From: an uncultured beta proteobacterium
GTDB lineage: Bacteria > Pseudomonadota > Gammaproteobacteria > Burkholderiales > Rhodocyclaceae
Assembly (NCBI GenBank): GCA_903932755.1
Contig: CAIZHL010000583.1
Location: forward strand, 1-5,955
Length of the DNA: 5,955 bases
Reading direction: 5' to 3'
In this document: in pieces, positions 5,027 to 5,955 of the stretch
Numbering within the stretch: the stretch's first letter is position 1
Layout of the letters: the number at the start of each line of letters is the position of its first letter
The notes under the pieces: generated by a model
What the model was told of the DNA's origin: nothing
What the model saw: only the letters and a program-made list of their open reading frames with translations
Database searches by the model: none
Translations under genes and position numbers: made by a program

Positions 5027-5955
5027 ATGGACTATCTCGAAAAAATCCTCAACGCCCGCGTCTATGACGTGGCGATCGAAACTCCGCTGGAGCTGGCGTC
5101 TATCCTCTCGGCGCGCAGCGGCAACCGGATTTACTTCAAGCGCGAGGACATGCAGCCGGTGTTCAGTTTCAAGCTGCGCGGCGCCTACAACAAGATCGTT
5201 CATCTGACGCCGGCGCAGAGGAAGCGCGGCGTCATCTGCGCTTCGGCCGGTAACCATGCCCAGGGCGTCGCGCTGTCGGCGCAGAAGCTCGGCATCCGTG
5301 CCGTGATCGTGATGCCGACCACCACGCCGCAGATCAAGATCGACGCCGTGAAAAAGCGCGGCGGCGAAGTGGTGCTGGCCGGCGACTCCTACGACGCCGC
5401 CTACACCCACGCCCTCGAACTGGAGAAGAAGCAGAAGCTCAATTTCGTGCACCCCTTCGACGATCCGGACGTGATCGCCGGGCAGGGCACCATCGGCATG
5501 GAAATCCTGCGCCAGCATCCCGAGCCGATCGACGCGGTGTTCTGCTGCGTCGGCGGCGGCGGCCTGATCTCCGGCGTGGCGGCTTACATCAAGCGCCTGC
5601 GCCCGGAAACGAAAGTGATCGGCGTCGAGGCGGCGGACGCCGATGCCATGGACCGTTCGCTCAAGGCAGGCAAGCGCGTGCGGCTGGAGTCGGTCGGCCT
5701 CTTTGCCGACGGCGCGGCGGTCAAGTACGTCGGCCAGGAAACCTTCCGCCTGTGCCAGCAGTATGTCGATGAGATGGTGCTGGTCGATACCGATGCGATC
5801 TGCGCCGCGATCAAGGACGTGTTTGAGGACACGCGCTCGATCCTGGAACCTGCCGGCGCGCTGGCCGTGGCCGGCGCCAAGGCCTGGGCAAAAAAGAATG
5901 CCGTGCACGGCAAGACGCTGGTGGCGATTGCTTCCGGCGCGAACATGAATTTCGA
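5027..5955 (+). CDS. ilvA: threonine ammonia-lyase (threonine deaminase), biosynthetic, 3' end beyond window
   Basis: The window holds the first 309 residues of a PLP-dependent threonine dehydratase, which converts L-threonine to 2-oxobutanoate and ammonia, the first committed step of isoleucine synthesis. Key features are FKREDMQPVFSFKLRGAYNK (37-56) with the Schiff-base lysine Lys49, SAGNHAQG (73-80) that contacts substrate and cofactor carboxylate or phosphate, the glycine loop CVGGGGLISG (174-183) that holds the PLP phosphate, and SGANMNF (303-309) at the end of the catalytic core. The N-terminus MDYLEKILNARVYDVAIETP fits the long biosynthetic IlvA. Family members of this type run to about 500 residues, with C-terminal ACT-like regulatory domains for isoleucine feedback. 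That part is outside the window, so the catabolic short form cannot be excluded outright. No Shine-Dalgarno is evident before the ATG at 5027. It diverges from yqaA across 46 bp. Confidence 0.94.
   Translation, partial: MDYLEKILNARVYDVAIETPLELASILSARSGNRIYFKREDMQPVFSFKLRGAYNKIVHLTPAQRKRGVICASAGNHAQGVALSAQKLGIRAVIVMPTTTPQIKIDAVKKRGGEVVLAGDSYDAAYTHALELEKKQKLNFVHPFDDPDVIAGQGTIGMEILRQHPEPIDAVFCCVGGGGLISGVAAYIKRLRPETKVIGVEAADADAMDRSLKAGKRVRLESVGLFADGAAVKYVGQETFRLCQQYVDEMVLVDTDAICAAIKDVFEDTRSILEPAGALAVAGAKAWAKKNAVHGKTLVAIASGANMNF

Noticed and set aside
3452..5908. An 818-codon open frame on the minus strand opposite norM, yqaA and ilvA
   Set aside because: It runs antisense to norM and ilvA, which have clear family motifs. 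Its translation is low-complexity (rich in Arg, Gly, Ala, His, Asp) with no recognisable domain, as expected from codon bias in high-GC DNA.

Overview
The window is high-GC DNA with tightly packed, mostly unidirectional genes. It most resembles a betaproteobacterial chromosome, possibly of the Rhodocyclales or a relative. The grounds are the N-terminus of a DUF3683-type FAD/FMN oxidoreductase, the LemA / TPM / TPM cluster, a NorM-type MATE exporter, a YqaA-family protein, a biosynthetic threonine deaminase, and a dispersed GTCATTCCGGC-type palindromic repeat. Taxonomy is inferred from protein recognition only. No rRNA, tRNA, CRISPR array, transposase or phage gene was seen.

Layout. Positions 1-407 (minus) hold the first 135 residues of the DUF3683 oxidoreductase, cut by the window edge. 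A 210-bp divergent spacer (408-617) contains weak promoter-like signals and a GC-rich palindrome. Next, on the plus strand, come a small exported protein with two canonical EF-hand calcium loops (618-917), a LemA-family lipoprotein (1000-1680), an exported membrane-anchored TPM-domain protein with a glycine-rich tail (1681-2544) and a second TPM-domain protein without a signal peptide (2546-3043). The last three are joined with gaps of 0 and 1 bp and form a clear operon. The EF-hand gene lies 82 bp upstream on the same strand with no evident terminator between, so it may be co-transcribed. A two-hairpin dispersed repeat (3066-3135, with a partial extra end to 3147) follows the operon. Then come a norM-like MATE exporter (3236-4603), a yqaA-like membrane protein on the minus strand whose 3' end overlaps norM by 37 bp (4567-4980), and, diverging from it, ilvA (5027 to beyond the window).

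How the genes may work together. The EF-hand, LemA and TPM proteins look like a cell-envelope set. Some TPM domains bind calcium, so a calcium-linked role is a plausible inference, not a demonstrated one. The MATE exporter, the YqaA-family protein and threonine deaminase have no evident shared pathway and look like ordinary neighbouring chromosomal genes.

The region is largely conventional. I found no convincing novel multi-gene system. The points most worth a second look are the EF-hand/LemA/TPM association, the in-frame zero-gap TAA-GTG junction between lemA and the first TPM gene, a Glu-to-Asp change at a predicted cation-coupling position of the MATE protein, the repeat element, and two similar palindrome + TTGCAA arrangements upstream of the EF-hand gene and lemA.
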